Source: Hansschlegelia plantiphila (GTDB taxonomy: Bacteria; Pseudomonadota; Alphaproteobacteria; Rhizobiales; Methylopilaceae). Taken from it: 64,000 bases of DNA. The position numbers were made by a program, and so were the translations under genes. The stretch is taken from assembly GCF_027922265.1 (NCBI RefSeq), contig NZ_BSFI01000004.1, forward strand, positions 248,001-312,000, written 5' to 3'. The notes beneath the pieces were generated by a model. The model searched no databases and was not told the DNA's origin. It saw nothing but the letters and a program-made list of their open reading frames with translations. Positions 19,566-29,900 of the stretch are shown here, in pieces (positions within the stretch are counted from its first letter, which is position 1; each line of letters starts with the position of its first letter).

Positions 19566-19618
19566 AAATACGTATTAATTTGGCATAATAAATAAAACAA
19601 CAAAAAATTAATGTATTT
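19566..19618. promoter_or_regulatory. AT-rich dyad between sbp and trpF
   Basis: A stretch of about 60 bases is strikingly AT-rich for this genome. Its ends form an imperfect inverted repeat: AAATACGTATTAATTT (19566-19581) against AAAATTAATGTATTT (19604-19618). It sits about 85 bases upstream of the sbp start. Position and dyad are consistent with binding of a sulfur-responsive LysR or Rrf2-type regulator, but no such site is proven. Confidence 0.5.
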
Positions 19619-19679
19619 ATCGCCGTGGACGAGGCTTCCCGGCTGTGCGAAGCGACCCCCGGTTATGCGAGGCGGTTCG

Positions 19680-20351
19680 ATGGCGTTAGAGGTCAAGATC
19701 TGCGGGCTTTCGGAGCCTGCGACGCTGGAGGCGGCGATCGCGGCCGGCGCGGATCTCGTCGGGCTGGTGTCGTTTCCCAAAAGTCCGCGGCACGTCGCGC
19801 CGGAACAGGCGGCGGCGCTCGCGTCGATCGCGCGCGGACGCGCGCGGGTCGGCCTGCTGACGGTCGACGCGTCCGACGACCTGCTGGCGGAACTCGTCGC
19901 GGCCGCCATGCCGGACGTCCTTCAATTGCACGGCAGCGAGACTCCGGAGCGCGTCGCGGCGCTCAGGCGCCTGTTCGGCCGCGAGGTGTGGAAGGCCGTC
20001 CCGGTCGGCGAAGCCGACGATCTCGTCGCGGCCGAGCCCTACTGGGCCGTCGCCGACCGCGTGCTGTTCGACGCCAAGCCCCCCGCCGGCGCCGAACTGC
20101 CGGGCGGCAACGGCGTCGCCTTCGACTGGAGGCTGCTCGCGAACCTTGACCCCAAGCGCCGCTTCGTGCTTTCCGGTGGATTGACGCCGGAGAACGTGGG
20201 CGAGGCCGTCCGCGTGACCCATGCGCCCGCAGTCGACGTATCTTCAGGCGTCGAGCGCGCGCCCGGCGTCAAGGATCCCGACCTGATCGTCCGTTTCGTC
20301 CGCGAAGCCCGATCGGCCGGCGTCCCTCCCAGGGAAGGACCAGCCTCGTGA
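19680..20351 (+). CDS. trpF: Phosphoribosylanthranilate isomerase
   Basis: A 223-residue TIM-barrel enzyme that converts N-(5-phosphoribosyl)anthranilate to CdRP in tryptophan synthesis. The catalytic cysteine is Cys8 in LEVKICGL, and the catalytic aspartate lies in VLFDAKPP. The phosphate-binding loop [12 protein letters not shown] and the C-terminal [15 protein letters not shown] are typical. ATG 19680 begins [10 protein letters not shown], the normal N-terminus; an earlier in-frame ATG at 19611 lies in the AT-rich promoter. The stop overlaps the GTG start of trpB by four bases. Confidence 0.96.
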   Translation: MALEVKICGLSEPATLEAAIAAGADLVGLVSFPKSPRHVAPEQAAALASIARGRARVGLLTVDASDDLLAELVAAAMPDVLQLHGSETPERVAALRRLFGREVWKAVPVGEADDLVAAEPYWAVADRVLFDAKPPAGAELPGGNGVAFDWRLLANLDPKRRFVLSGGLTPENVGEAVRVTHAPAVDVSSGVERAPGVKDPDLIVRFVREARSAGVPPREGPAS

Positions 20352-21565
20352 CCGCGCAGCCGCAACCGAATTCGTTCCGGACCGGGCCCGACGAGCGCGG
20401 CCGCTTCGGCATCTTCGGCGGCCGCTTCGTGGCCGAGACGCTGATGCCGCTGATCCTGGAGCTCGAGGCCGAGTACGAGACGGCGAAGAAGGATCCGGCG
20501 TTCCACGCCGAGATGGAGTCCTACCGCACGCATTATATCGGCCGGCCGAGCCCGCTCTATTTCGCCGAGCGCCTCACCGAGCACCTCGGCGGCGCCAAGG
20601 TCTATCTCAAGCGCGAGGAGCTGAACCACACCGGCTCCCACAAGGTGAACAACGTGCTCGGGCAGATCCTGCTCGCGCGCCGCATGGGCAAGAAGCGGGT
20701 GATCGCCGAGACCGGCGCCGGCCAGCATGGCGTCGCGACCGCGACGCTCTGCGCGCGCTTCGGGCTCGAATGCGTGGTGTTCATGGGCGCGGTCGACGTC
20801 GCCCGCCAGGCGCCCAATGTGTTCCGCATGAAGATGCTGGGCGCGACCGTCGTTCCCGTGCAGTCCGGCGCGAAGACGCTGAAGGACGCGATGAACGAGG
20901 CGCTGCGTGACTGGGTCACCAACGTCGCCGACACCTTCTACTGCATCGGCACGGTCGCCGGTCCCCACCCCTATCCCGCCATGGTGCGCGACTTCCAGTC
21001 GATCATCGGTATCGAGACCCGCGCGCAGATGCAGGAGATGGAGGGGCGCCTCCCCGACAGCCTGATCGCCTGCGTCGGCGGCGGCTCGAACGCGATCGGC
21101 CTGTTCCACCCCTTCCTCGACGAGTCCGACGTCGCGATCTACGGCGTGGAGGCGGCGGGCTTCGGCCTTTCCGGTCTCAACGCCGCCTCGATCGCCGGCG
21201 GGGCGCCGGGCGTGCTGCACGGCAACCGCACCTACCTGCTGATGGACAAGGACGGCCAGATCGAGGAGGGCCACTCGATCTCCGCCGGCCTCGATTATCC
21301 CGGCATCGGACCGGAGCACGCCTGGCTGAACGACATCGGCCGTGTGAAATATCTGTCCGCCACCGACGACGAGGCGGTCTCCGCGTTCCAGCTGCTCTCG
21401 AAGCTCGAGGGCATCATCCCTGCGCTCGAGAGCGCGCACGCGATCGCCAAGGTCGTCGAGCTGGCGCCGGGCCTGCCGAAGGACCATCTGATGGTGGTCA
21501 ACCTCTCCGGCCGCGGCGACAAGGACGTGCCGCAGATCGCCGAGCGTCTGGGGACGAGCCTGTGA
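20348..21565 (+). CDS. trpB: Tryptophan synthase beta subunit
   Basis: A 405-residue PLP enzyme that condenses indole with serine to give tryptophan, in an alpha2-beta2 complex with TrpA. The PLP lysine is Lys99 in [12 protein letters not shown]. The PLP phosphate loop is [10 protein letters not shown]. The N-terminal [18 protein letters not shown] matches the main TrpB1 type. The start is GTG at 20348, overlapping the trpF stop (GTGA), and the stop overlaps the GTG start of trpA in the same way. Confidence 0.98.
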   Translation: MTAQPQPNSFRTGPDERGRFGIFGGRFVAETLMPLILELEAEYETAKKDPAFHAEMESYRTHYIGRPSPLYFAERLTEHLGGAKVYLKREELNHTGSHKVNNVLGQILLARRMGKKRVIAETGAGQHGVATATLCARFGLECVVFMGAVDVARQAPNVFRMKMLGATVVPVQSGAKTLKDAMNEALRDWVTNVADTFYCIGTVAGPHPYPAMVRDFQSIIGIETRAQMQEMEGRLPDSLIACVGGGSNAIGLFHPFLDESDVAIYGVEAAGFGLSGLNAASIAGGAPGVLHGNRTYLLMDKDGQIEEGHSISAGLDYPGIGPEHAWLNDIGRVKYLSATDDEAVSAFQLLSKLEGIIPALESAHAIAKVVELAPGLPKDHLMVVNLSGRGDKDVPQIAERLGTSL

Positions 21566-22395
21566 AGCACCGCATCGACGCCCGTTTCGCCCTGGCGGCG
21601 CGTGAAAACCGCGCGGCGCTGGTGACCTTCGTCACCGCAGGCGACCCCGACCACGAGACCTCGCTCGAGATCGTGCGCGCGCTTCCGGGCGCCGGCGCGG
21701 ACGTGATCGAGCTCGGGATGCCGTTCACCGACCCGATGGCCGACGGCCCGGCGATCCAGGCGGCGGGCCTCAGGGCGCTCGCCGCCGGCGAGACGCTGGT
21801 GAAGACGCTCGACCTGGTCCGCGCCTTCCGCGAGCGCGACCAGGACACGCCGATCGTCCTGATGGGCTACTACAACCCGATCTACGTCCACGGCGTCGAG
21901 CGCTTCCTCTACGAGGCGAAGGAGGCCGGTGCCGACGGCATGATCGTCGTCGACCTGCCGCCCGAGGAGGACGAGGAGCTCTGCCTCCCCGCCCTTCAGT
22001 CAGGGCTCGCCTTCATCCGGCTCGCGACGCCCACCACCGACGACAAGCGGCTGCCGGCGGTGCTCAAAAACACCGCGGGCTTCGTCTATTACGTCTCGGT
22101 CGCGGGCACGACGGGCGCCGCGACGCCTGATTTCAACGTCGTCGGCGGCGCGGTCGACCGGCTCAAGCGCCACACCGACCTGCCGGTCGCGGTCGGCTTC
22201 GGCGTCAAGACGCCGGAACACGCCGCCGCGATCGCGGCCTATGCAGACGGCGTCGTGGTAGGCTCCGCCATCGTCGACGCCGTCGCGAAAAGCCTCGACG
22301 CGGACGGCCGCGCCACCAATAAGACAGTCTCGGCCGTCACCGCTCTGGTGTCGGCGCTCGCCGCAGGCGTCCGCCGCGGCCGGGCGGCGGCGTGA
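21562..22395 (+). CDS. trpA: Tryptophan synthase alpha subunit
   Basis: A 277-residue TIM-barrel subunit that cleaves indole-3-glycerol phosphate to indole and glyceraldehyde-3-phosphate, passing indole to TrpB through a tunnel. The catalytic Glu50 ([10 protein letters not shown]) and Asp61 (DPMADGP) are in place. The phosphate-binding part [13 protein letters not shown] and the flexible loop around GTTGAA are typical. The GTG start at 21562 is coupled to the trpB stop. accD starts 22 bases after the stop with its own strong ribosome site. Confidence 0.98.
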   Translation: MKHRIDARFALAARENRAALVTFVTAGDPDHETSLEIVRALPGAGADVIELGMPFTDPMADGPAIQAAGLRALAAGETLVKTLDLVRAFRERDQDTPIVLMGYYNPIYVHGVERFLYEAKEAGADGMIVVDLPPEEDEELCLPALQSGLAFIRLATPTTDDKRLPAVLKNTAGFVYYVSVAGTTGAATPDFNVVGGAVDRLKRHTDLPVAVGFGVKTPEHAAAIAAYADGVVVGSAIVDAVAKSLDADGRATNKTVSAVTALVSALAAGVRRGRAAA

Positions 22396-22417
22396 CCGGC
22401 GATCTGAAGGAGCGTCC

Positions 22418-23338
22418 ATGAACTGGCTCGTCAACGTCGTCCGGCCGAAGATCAACAGCCTGCTGACGCGCAGCAAGGACAGCACCCCCGAGAACCTCTG
22501 GATCAAGTGTCCGGAGACCGGCCAGCTCGTGTTCCACAAGGACGTCGAGGCGAACAACTGGGTGATCCCGGGCTCCGGCTATCACCTGCGGATGGGCGCC
22601 AGGCAGCGGCTCGCCGCGACGCTCGATCCGGGCTTCGAGGAGATCGCGCTTCCTGAGGTCGCGACCGACCCGCTGAAGTTCCGCGACGAGAAGAAATACG
22701 CCGACCGCCTCAAGGACGCCCGCGCCAAGACCAGCATGGCGGACGCCGTGAAGGTCGCGGTCGGGACCATCGAGGGGACGGCCGTCACCGTCGTCGTGCA
22801 GGACTTCGACTTCATGGGCGGCTCGCTCGGCATGGCGGCGGGCGAAGCCATCGTGCGCGGTTTCGAGACCGCGGTCGCGCGCGACACCCCGCTCATCCTG
22901 TTCGCGGCCTCCGGCGGCGCGCGCATGCAGGAAGGCATCCTCTCGCTGATGCAGATGCCGCGCACCACGGTCGGCGTGCAGATGCTGCGCGAAGCGAGGA
23001 AGCCCTATATCGTCGTGCTGACCAACCCGACCACCGGCGGCGTCACGGCGTCCTACGCCATGCTCGGCGACGTTCAGATCGCCGAGCCCGGCGCGCTGAT
23101 CGGCTTCGCCGGCCCGCGCGTCATCGAACAGACGATCCGCGAGAAGCTCCCTGCCGGCTTCCAGCGCTCGGAATACCTCAAGGACCACGGCATGATCGAC
23201 ATGGTGGTCCATCGCGAGGACCTGCGTGGCGCGCTCGCCCGGCTCTGCCGCCTGCTGACCGGGACGCCGAAGCCGGAGATCCCCGCTTTGCCGGAGCCGG
23301 TCTCCGAAGAGGCGCAGGTCGCGGCCGCCCACGCGTGA
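22418..23338 (+). CDS. accD: Acetyl-CoA carboxylase carboxyltransferase beta subunit
   Basis: A 306-residue subunit that, with AccA, transfers carboxyl from biotin to acetyl-CoA, giving malonyl-CoA for fatty acid synthesis. The crotonase-like core is clear: [39 protein letters not shown] and [17 protein letters not shown]. The N-terminal region reads [12 protein letters not shown] ... [10 protein letters not shown], so only one of the four zinc-ribbon cysteines of E. coli AccD is kept, as I recall for AccD of this class. An AAGGAG site precedes the ATG. The trp-accD-folC order is widespread in alphaproteobacteria. The stop overlaps the GTG start of folC. Confidence 0.97.
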   Translation: MNWLVNVVRPKINSLLTRSKDSTPENLWIKCPETGQLVFHKDVEANNWVIPGSGYHLRMGARQRLAATLDPGFEEIALPEVATDPLKFRDEKKYADRLKDARAKTSMADAVKVAVGTIEGTAVTVVVQDFDFMGGSLGMAAGEAIVRGFETAVARDTPLILFAASGGARMQEGILSLMQMPRTTVGVQMLREARKPYIVVLTNPTTGGVTASYAMLGDVQIAEPGALIGFAGPRVIEQTIREKLPAGFQRSEYLKDHGMIDMVVHREDLRGALARLCRLLTGTPKPEIPALPEPVSEEAQVAAAHA

Positions 23339-24684
23339 ACGAGGTTCCAGCCTGGATGTCGTCGGTGGGGCCGAGCGACGCCTATCTGACGCGCTTTCTC
23401 GATCTGCACCCCAAGGAGATCGACCTGTCGCTCGGCCGCGTCGAGCGGCTGCTGGCCGATCTTGGCTCGCCGCAGGCCTCGCTGCCGCCGGCGATTCAGG
23501 TGGCCGGCACCAACGGCAAGGGCTCCACGACCGCTTTCCTGCGGGCGATGCTCGAGGCCGCCGGCAAGAGCGTCCACGTCTACACCTCGCCTCACCTCGT
23601 GCGGTTCCACGAGCGCATCAGGCTCGGCGCGCCGGGCGGGGGATCGTTCGTCGACGAGGCGAAGCTCACCGCGACCTTCGAGGAGGTCGACCGCGTCAAC
23701 GACGGCCGTGCGATCACCCTGTTCGAGATCACCACGGCCGCGGCGCTGCTGCTGTTCGCGCGCAATCCGGCCGACGTGCTGCTGCTCGAGGTCGGCCTCG
23801 GCGGCCGCTATGACGCGACCAACGTGATCGCGAAGCCGCTTGCGAGCGTGATCACGCCGGTCAGCCTCGACCACCAGAAGTTCCTCGGCGACTCGCTCGG
23901 CGCGATCGCGCACGAGAAGGCCGGCATCCTGAAAAGCCTCGTGCCCGGCGTCATCGCGCGGCAGGAGGAGGAGGCGCTGCGGTCGATCGAGCGCGAGGCC
24001 GCGCGGCTCGGCGCGCCGCTTTCGATCTCCGGCCAGGACTGGCAGGCGCGCGAGGAGCACGGCCGTTTCGTGTTTGAGGACGGCGACGGCCTGATGGACC
24101 TGCCGCTGCCCCGTCTCGTCGGCCGTCACCAGATCGAGAACGCCGGCGCCGCGATCGCGACGCTGCGCGGTCTGCCGCATCTCGGCGTCGGCGCGCAGGC
24201 GGTCGAGACCGGGCTTGGGAGCGTCAACTGGCCGGGGCGGATGCAGCGCCTCGCGAGCGGCGCGCTACCTGCCCTGCTGCCGGAGGGCTCCGAACTCTGG
24301 CTCGACGGCGGACACAACCCGGATGGCGGCCGCGCCATCGCCTCGACCCTCGCCGAGCTCGACGAGCGTTCGCCGAAGCCGATCGTGATGGTCGTCGGCA
24401 TGCTCAACACCAAGGATTCCGACGGGTTTCTCGAGGCCTTCGCGGGGCTCGCCGGACGGGTCTACGGCGTGCCGATCAACTCCTCCGTCGCCGGCCGCTC
24501 GCCGGACGAGGTCGTCCACGCCGCCGAGCGCGCGGGGCTCGCAGCCGAGGAATGCGCTTCGATCGCCGAGGCGCTCGCCAAGGCCGCGAAAGCCGCAGGG
24601 CCGGTGCCGCCGCGCGTCCTGATCACCGGCTCGCTCTACCTTGCAGGCGAGGCGCTCGACGCCAACGGCACGCCCCCGGCGTAA
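23335..24684 (+). CDS. folC: Folylpolyglutamate / dihydrofolate synthase
   Basis: A 449-residue Mur-ligase-like enzyme that adds glutamate to dihydropteroate and to reduced folates with ATP. The P-loop [16 protein letters not shown] lies near residues 56-71, followed by [13 protein letters not shown], the second FolC signature. [16 protein letters not shown] (central domain) and [14 protein letters not shown] (start of the C-terminal domain) complete the set. The start is a GTG at 23335, overlapping the accD stop (GTGA). It ends the trpF-folC operon and is convergent with the sulfotransferase-like gene, 18 bases apart. Confidence 0.97.
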   Translation: MNEVPAWMSSVGPSDAYLTRFLDLHPKEIDLSLGRVERLLADLGSPQASLPPAIQVAGTNGKGSTTAFLRAMLEAAGKSVHVYTSPHLVRFHERIRLGAPGGGSFVDEAKLTATFEEVDRVNDGRAITLFEITTAAALLLFARNPADVLLLEVGLGGRYDATNVIAKPLASVITPVSLDHQKFLGDSLGAIAHEKAGILKSLVPGVIARQEEEALRSIEREAARLGAPLSISGQDWQAREEHGRFVFEDGDGLMDLPLPRLVGRHQIENAGAAIATLRGLPHLGVGAQAVETGLGSVNWPGRMQRLASGALPALLPEGSELWLDGGHNPDGGRAIASTLAELDERSPKPIVMVVGMLNTKDSDGFLEAFAGLAGRVYGVPINSSVAGRSPDEVVHAAERAGLAAEECASIAEALAKAAKAAGPVPPRVLITGSLYLAGEALDANGTPPA

Positions 24685-24702
24685 ACCGCCCGGGGCCGCG
24701 TC

Positions 24703-25827
24703 TCACGCCACAGGCAGCAGTCTCTTGCGAACCTTGCGTCCGAGGCGCAGCAGCCGCTTCGTCTCGTTCGCGATCGTCATGCCGACGCCGCCCGGGCGGG
24801 TCTTGCGCTCGGCCTTCGTGAGCAACGCCGCGACCGAGGGAACGCCAGGCAGCGTATCGTCGTACCAGGTCCAGGTTTCCGGCTCCGACAGGAAGATCTT
24901 TCCACGCTCCGGCTGTGGCCGCATCGCCGGACCGAGCGTCTCGATCAGGTCGCGTTCCAGCGCGAGATAGCCGGGCGTCTGGCGCGAGATCTCGATCGTG
25001 CGCCGCGCGGCGGCGCCGTCCCGCCGGATCGTCTCGACGATGGTCCGCCTTTCGGGCTCGGACAGCAGGTATCGCACCGCCTCGCCGGCGTGGAGCCCGC
25101 CGTCCTCGCCGATATGCGGGCTGCGCATCGAGAGCAGGCGGATGAACTCGGTCATCTCCGCGGGCGGACGTTTATTGGCGGGGGCGGAGGGGCGAGGGGC
25201 GATGGCCGGAGCGCCGAGCGCCTCTTCGGCGAAGACCCTGAAGATATCGAGGCCGCGCCGGGCGATCTCGTCATAGAGCAGGAAAGTGCAGGGCGTTTCC
25301 GGACGCCGGACGATCGAGCCGATCTCGATCATCGGATTGAGGATGCGCGAGCGGCGCCCCCGAAGCCGGTGGGTCTCGATCCAGCTCGGCAGCGTCTCCG
25401 TCCCTCCGAGCGACACGGTCTGCGCCCACAGCGCGTGCAGCACGCTCATCGGGTCGCGGATCACGTAGCAGAGCCTGAGCTCGCGGGGCGCGAAGATCTC
25501 CTTCAGCGCGTCGTGGTGCACCGGCCGCCACCGTCGGAAGCCCTCCGACGACAGCAGGATGTTTGTGCCCCGGCCCGCCTCCTCGGCGAGACGGCGGAGG
25601 TCGTCATGGGCGGGACCGGATTTCCTCAGGAGGTCCGATGGGCGGTCCGCGATGTCGTGGTGGCCGATGCGCACGCGCTCGCCCAGCTTGGGATAGAGCC
25701 AGCCGCGCTCGAGCAGGGCCGCGCGGTTCCCGTAGAAGTTCGACTGCAGATAGGTGGTCGCGGTCTTGTGCGGCCCGACGTGGAGCAGCAGCGCGCCGGC
25801 GCCTCCGGACGGCGGCCGCGGGCTCAT
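24703..25827 (-). CDS. Sulfotransferase-like P-loop protein
   Basis: A 374-residue protein that starts with LLLHVGPHKTATTYLQSNFYG (about 12-32). This matches the PAPS-binding 5'-phosphosulfate loop (H-x-G-x-x-K-T-x-T-T) of sulfotransferases. A second block LCYVIRDPMSVLHALWAQ (about 125-142) resembles the 3'-phosphate loop (R-D-P). The remainder, including LLYDEIARRGLDIFRVFAEE, is similar to bacterial sulfotransferase-like proteins of unknown substrate. The C-terminus is basic (RLLRLGRKVRKRLLPVA). ATG 25827 is preferred over 25848 for its position before the first strand; both are possible. No glycan or lipopolysaccharide cluster surrounds it. The fold assignment is solid, the acceptor substrate unknown. 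Confidence 0.75.
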   Translation of the reverse strand: MSPRPPSGGAGALLLHVGPHKTATTYLQSNFYGNRAALLERGWLYPKLGERVRIGHHDIADRPSDLLRKSGPAHDDLRRLAEEAGRGTNILLSSEGFRRWRPVHHDALKEIFAPRELRLCYVIRDPMSVLHALWAQTVSLGGTETLPSWIETHRLRGRRSRILNPMIEIGSIVRRPETPCTFLLYDEIARRGLDIFRVFAEEALGAPAIAPRPSAPANKRPPAEMTEFIRLLSMRSPHIGEDGGLHAGEAVRYLLSEPERRTIVETIRRDGAAARRTIEISRQTPGYLALERDLIETLGPAMRPQPERGKIFLSEPETWTWYDDTLPGVPSVAALLTKAERKTRPGGVGMTIANETKRLLRLGRKVRKRLLPVA

Positions 25828-25851
25828 GCGGGGAGGGCGTCCACACACACG

Positions 25852-25881
25852 AAAAGCCCTCCGGCGACGCCGAAGGGCTTT
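25852..25881 (-). terminator. Rho-independent terminator after trxA
   Basis: A 14-bp stem with one mismatch (AAAGCCCTTCGGCG / CGCCGGAGGGCTTT on the minus strand) is followed by TTTTCG. It lies 41 bases downstream of the trxA stop and just upstream of the sulfotransferase-like gene. Confidence 0.85.
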
Positions 25882-25921
25882 GAAGGGCGGAACGCCGCCT
25901 GGGGGCCGAAAGCGCCCTCGT

Positions 25922-26242
25922 TCAGACGGACGTCTCGATCCAACTGACGAGCTTCGACTTGGGAGCGGCGCCGCGCTGGGTGGCGACGTGCTCGCCGCCC
26001 TTGAACATCATGAGCATCGGGATCGCGGAGATGCCGAAGCGGGTGGCGATCTCCGGGTTCTCGTCGACGTTCAGCTTCAGGATCTTCACCTTGCCCGCCA
26101 TCTCGTTCGAAATCTCTTCGAGCGCCGGCGCGATCGCGCGGCAGGGGCCGCACCACTCCGCCCAGAAATCGACGACGACAGGCTCGGCCGACTTCAGCAC
26201 GTCCTGTTCGAAGGTGGAGTCGGAAACCTTGGCGGTGGCCAT
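25922..26242 (-). CDS. trxA: Thioredoxin 1
   Basis: A 106-residue cytosolic disulfide reductase with the active site WCGPC (29-33 in [18 protein letters not shown]). The cis-proline loop [12 protein letters not shown] is intact. It reduces ribonucleotide reductase, PAPS reductase and many others with electrons from thioredoxin reductase. ATG 26242 gives the standard MATAKV start; the upstream ATG at 26260 would add six residues. Linkage of trxA to addA/addB and folC is typical for the class. It ends in a good terminator. Confidence 0.97.
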   Translation of the reverse strand: MATAKVSDSTFEQDVLKSAEPVVVDFWAEWCGPCRAIAPALEEISNEMAGKVKILKLNVDENPEIATRFGISAIPMLMMFKGGEHVATQRGAAPKSKLVSWIETSV

Positions 26243-26487
26243 TTGCGATGAACCTTTCATGAGGGAGCGGCGCTCGCGGAGCGGGCCGCTCTTTTGTCCA
26301 GTCGAAAGTATGAACGCCCCCTCTGAGCGTCAAGCGAGCGCGGATGCGGGGCCGCCATTCCCGGTGGAGGACGCGGCGTCCTCCGCTTCCCGTGGCGCCC
26401 GGCGAATTTCCAGTTTCCGGCTGCTGCTGAGGAACTCTTCGGATTCGGCCGCGTTCCTAGCTCACAATCCAAACGAGGAAGAAAAAA

Positions 26488-26880
26488 ATGAAAAAGATTA
26501 TGATTATAGCGGCCGCCGCTGGCCTTATTTCTACCGCAGCGTTCGCAGAAACTCCGTCCATGATGTTCAAGACGGTCGAAAAAGGCCAGGCCGACTATCT
26601 CGGCTCGAATCTCGTCGGCCTCGACGTCTATAACGGCGCGAACGAGGACGTCGGCGAGATCAAGGACATGGTGTTCAACGGCGAGCGCAAGCTGACCGGC
26701 CTCGTGGTCTCGGTCGGCGGCTTCCTCGGCATGGGCTCGAAATACATCATCGTCGATCCGGCGGCGGTGAAGCTCGCCCACAACGATTCGAAGGGCGAAT
26801 GGACCGCGAAGATCGACGCCACCAAGGAGCAGCTCACCTCCGCGCCGGAGTTCAAGTACGACGGCAAATTCGACGACTGA
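26488..26880 (+). CDS. Periplasmic PRC-barrel domain protein
   Basis: A 130-residue exported protein. Residues 1-21 are a signal peptide (KKIMIIAAAAGLISTAAFA). A PRC-barrel domain occupies about 35-100: SNLVGLDVYNGANEDVGEIKDMVFN followed by GLVVSVGGFLGMGSKYIIVD. The PRC-barrel is a small beta fold found in photosynthetic reaction-centre H subunits and the ribosome maturation factor RimM; the secreted form is very common in Hyphomicrobiales and often linked to stress. The codon-biased AAA-rich start follows a GAGGAAG ribosome site. It lies alone between divergent trxA and convergent addA. The role is unknown. Confidence 0.88.
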   Translation: MKKIMIIAAAAGLISTAAFAETPSMMFKTVEKGQADYLGSNLVGLDVYNGANEDVGEIKDMVFNGERKLTGLVVSVGGFLGMGSKYIIVDPAAVKLAHNDSKGEWTAKIDATKEQLTSAPEFKYDGKFDD

Positions 26881-26904
26881 GCAGATCGCTCGAACCGGTG
26901 ATCG

Positions 26905-26929
26905 GGGGCGGCTTCGGCCGCCCCTTTTT
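26905..26929 (+). terminator. Rho-independent terminator after the PRC-barrel gene
   Basis: A perfect stem GGGGCGGC-TTCG-GCCGCCCC followed by five T. The addA stop codon is only 5 bases beyond, on the other strand. Confidence 0.93.
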
Positions 26930-26933
26930 CGCG

Positions 26934-29900
26934 TCAGGCGATGACCACGTCGAGTCGCGGCGCGGCGGTCCAGAGGATGGCGGCGCGAACGCGGCGATCG
27001 GGCCATATCGCGCCGACCAGTTCCGCATAGGCGCCGAGTTGGGCCGCATAGGCGGGTGGGACGGGCGCGCCCGCCGCAGGGGGCGTGCGGTCGGTCTTGT
27101 AGTCCACAACGAGAATCTCGCCGGCCGTCACCGCCAGCCTGTCGATGCGGCCGGAGACGGGCCGCCCGTCGCGCAGCGCGCCGACGATCGGCACCTCGCC
27201 GCGCCCGCTCGCGGCGAACACCTCGGAGAACGCCGGGTCCGCGATGACGCCGAGGGCGGCGCCCGCGATCTCGGCGATGGCCTCCCGATCGAGCGACCCG
27301 CCCGCGCCCGACAGGATGCGGGCGGCGACGTCGGCCCGGCGCTCCGGCGCGACCTCGGGAAGCGCCTTGAGCAGCCGGTGCAGCAGCGTTCCGCGCAGGC
27401 GCGCGGTCTCCGCGGCCGGGCCAGCGACGAAGATGTGCGGATCGTCGTCATCGGCGACAAGCGCGGAGGGCGACAGCGGGGGTCCGGGCGCGGCCTCGGC
27501 GGGCGCGTCGGCCTCGAGCCATGCGGGTGCGGGCGGCTCCGGCGTCGGACCGGCCGCGAGGTCGAGCACGCCCTGCTTCGCGAACTCGCCGGATCGCAGG
27601 CGGAGCAGCGCCGTCCCGTCCGCAAGCTCGACCCTCTCGACGTCCGGTCTCGCCGTCAGGCCATCGCGGACGAGGTCGTACCAGGCGCCTTCCGGCCGCG
27701 GCCGCGCGGTCTCGTGGCCGCAGACGATCAACTGGTCCTCGGCGCGCGTCATCGCGACGTAGAGCAGGCGCCGGTGCTCGGCCTGCGCGCGGGCCAGCAC
27801 GGTCTCGCGGGCGCTGGCCAGCACGGCGGGATCGTCGTCCTTGCGGCCGGCCCAGACGGGGATCGCGGGCGCCCCGCTGCCGGCGTGCGGGCGCGGCAGC
27901 ATGATCAGCGGAGAGCCGCGGCCGGCGGTCGCCCCGCCGCAGGTGTCGGCGAGGATGACGAGCTTCGCCTCCAGCCCCTTCGCGCCGTGCACCGTCATCA
28001 CGCGGACCTCGCCCGACGACACGTCGAGGTCGCGCTTGATCTCGGCGGGCGCCGCGGCCATCCAGCGCAGGAAGCCGGTCAGCGTCGGCGGATGCATGCG
28101 TGAAAAGTCCTGCGCGAGGTCGAGGAAGGCGTCGAGCGGGTCGTCGACCTCGTGGCCGAGGCGCGCGCGGAACGCCTGCCGGCCCTTCGCCCGCGTCAGG
28201 ACATAGGCGAAGAAGCCGAACGGCGTTCGCGCCCGAGCCTCCGCGATAAAGCGCGTCAGCCGGTCATGCGCGGCGGCGGCGCGCGGGGGGCCGTCGCGCA
28301 GCGCATCTGCGAGACGGCCCTCGCGGTCCGGCGCGATCTCCATCAGGTCGTCGTCGTCGAGGCCGAACAGCGGGCTCTTCAGCGCGCAGGCGAGAGCAAG
28401 ATCGTCGTCGGGCGTGACGATCGCCTGCGCCAGCGCGACGAGGTCCATCACCGCGATGTGCTCGCCGACGATCAGCCGGTCGGCGCCGGCGACCGGAACG
28501 TCCTTCGCCTTCAGCGCGCGCAGGATCGCCTCGAACAGCGCCTTGCGCTGGCGCACGAGGATGAGGACTTCGCCATAGGGCACGCCGTCCCGGCGAGCGT
28601 CTCTGATCGCGACGGCGATCTTCTCCGCGAGCCGCACGACGGCGCTGCGCGGGTTCACCCGGTCGAACGGCGCGTCCCATGCCTCCTCCGCATAGGCCGC
28701 GGCTTCGGCGGTCACGATCGGCCAGAGCTCGACGGAGCCCGGCGCGGTGGGGCGGACGGTGGTGTGCAGGGTCGCCGCGTCCTCGTCGGACGACAGCCCC
28801 TGATGCGCTTCCGCGCGCGCGAACACCGCGTCGACGCCGGCGAGCACCGCGGTGGTGGAACGGAAGCTCTCCTTCAGCCGCACGTCCTCGAACAGTTTTT
28901 CGGCCTCGCGGTGGGCTGCGTCATAGCGGCGGCGGGCGAGCCCGAAGGCTGCGGGCTCGGCGCCCTGGAAGCCGAAGATCGACTGCTTCTCGTCGCCGAC
29001 CGCGAACACGGTGCGGTCGGATGATGCGCGGGCGCCTTCGCCGGCGAGAAAATCGGCGGTCAGCAGCCGGATGATCTCCCACTGGTCGGGCGAGGTATCC
29101 TGCGCCTCGTCGACCAGGATGTGGTCGAGCCCGCCGTCGAGCTTGAACAGCACCCATGCGGCCTCGGTGCGCGAGAGCAGATCGCGGGCGCGGGAGATCA
29201 GGTCCTCATAGTCGAGCAGGCCCCGGGCGGATTTCGCGCGCTCGTAGGCTTGCGTCGCGGCGAGAGCGAGCGTGATCAGCGCCTGCGTGCGCTCGACGAT
29301 GGCGGCGGCGCGCAGCTTCGGGACGATTGCGGAGATGCGGACCATCTCGGCGTCGAGGGCCAAAGCGAGGATGGGCTTCGCCTTGCGGGTCGCGGCGGTG
29401 ACGAAGGTCTTCGGCGATCGCGGCGTCCCCTTGTCGGTCAGGAACACGCGGAGATAGCTGGCGCGGCGGTCGGCGCCCGAGCGCGCGCGCTCCGCCGCCG
29501 CGAAGCAGTCCCCGAGCTTGCAATCGGAGACCGAGCCTTCCCGCAGCTCGGCGGCGAAGGCCGGCCATTCGGAGGCCGGAACTCCGCCGTCGAGGATCGA
29601 GGCCTCAAGGGCGGCTTCTGTCTCTGCGGGGTCGAGGCCGAACAGGCCGCGCAGCTCGCGCGCCGCGCCTTCGACGTCGCCGACATCCGCGATCAGCGCC
29701 TTCAGCGCGTCGCGCTTCGCGATCGCGCCGTCGAGCGCGCCGTAGATCGTGAGCTCCGCGAACCGCGGCGCGAGGTAGCCGAGCGCCCGACCGACGGCGC
29801 CGTCGGGATCGTCGGCGGCTTCGCCCAAAACCTTCGCGCGCGCCTCCGCCTTCAGCTCCGCCTGGTCGCGGTCGTCGAGCTCGGAGAAGCCGGCGGCGAC

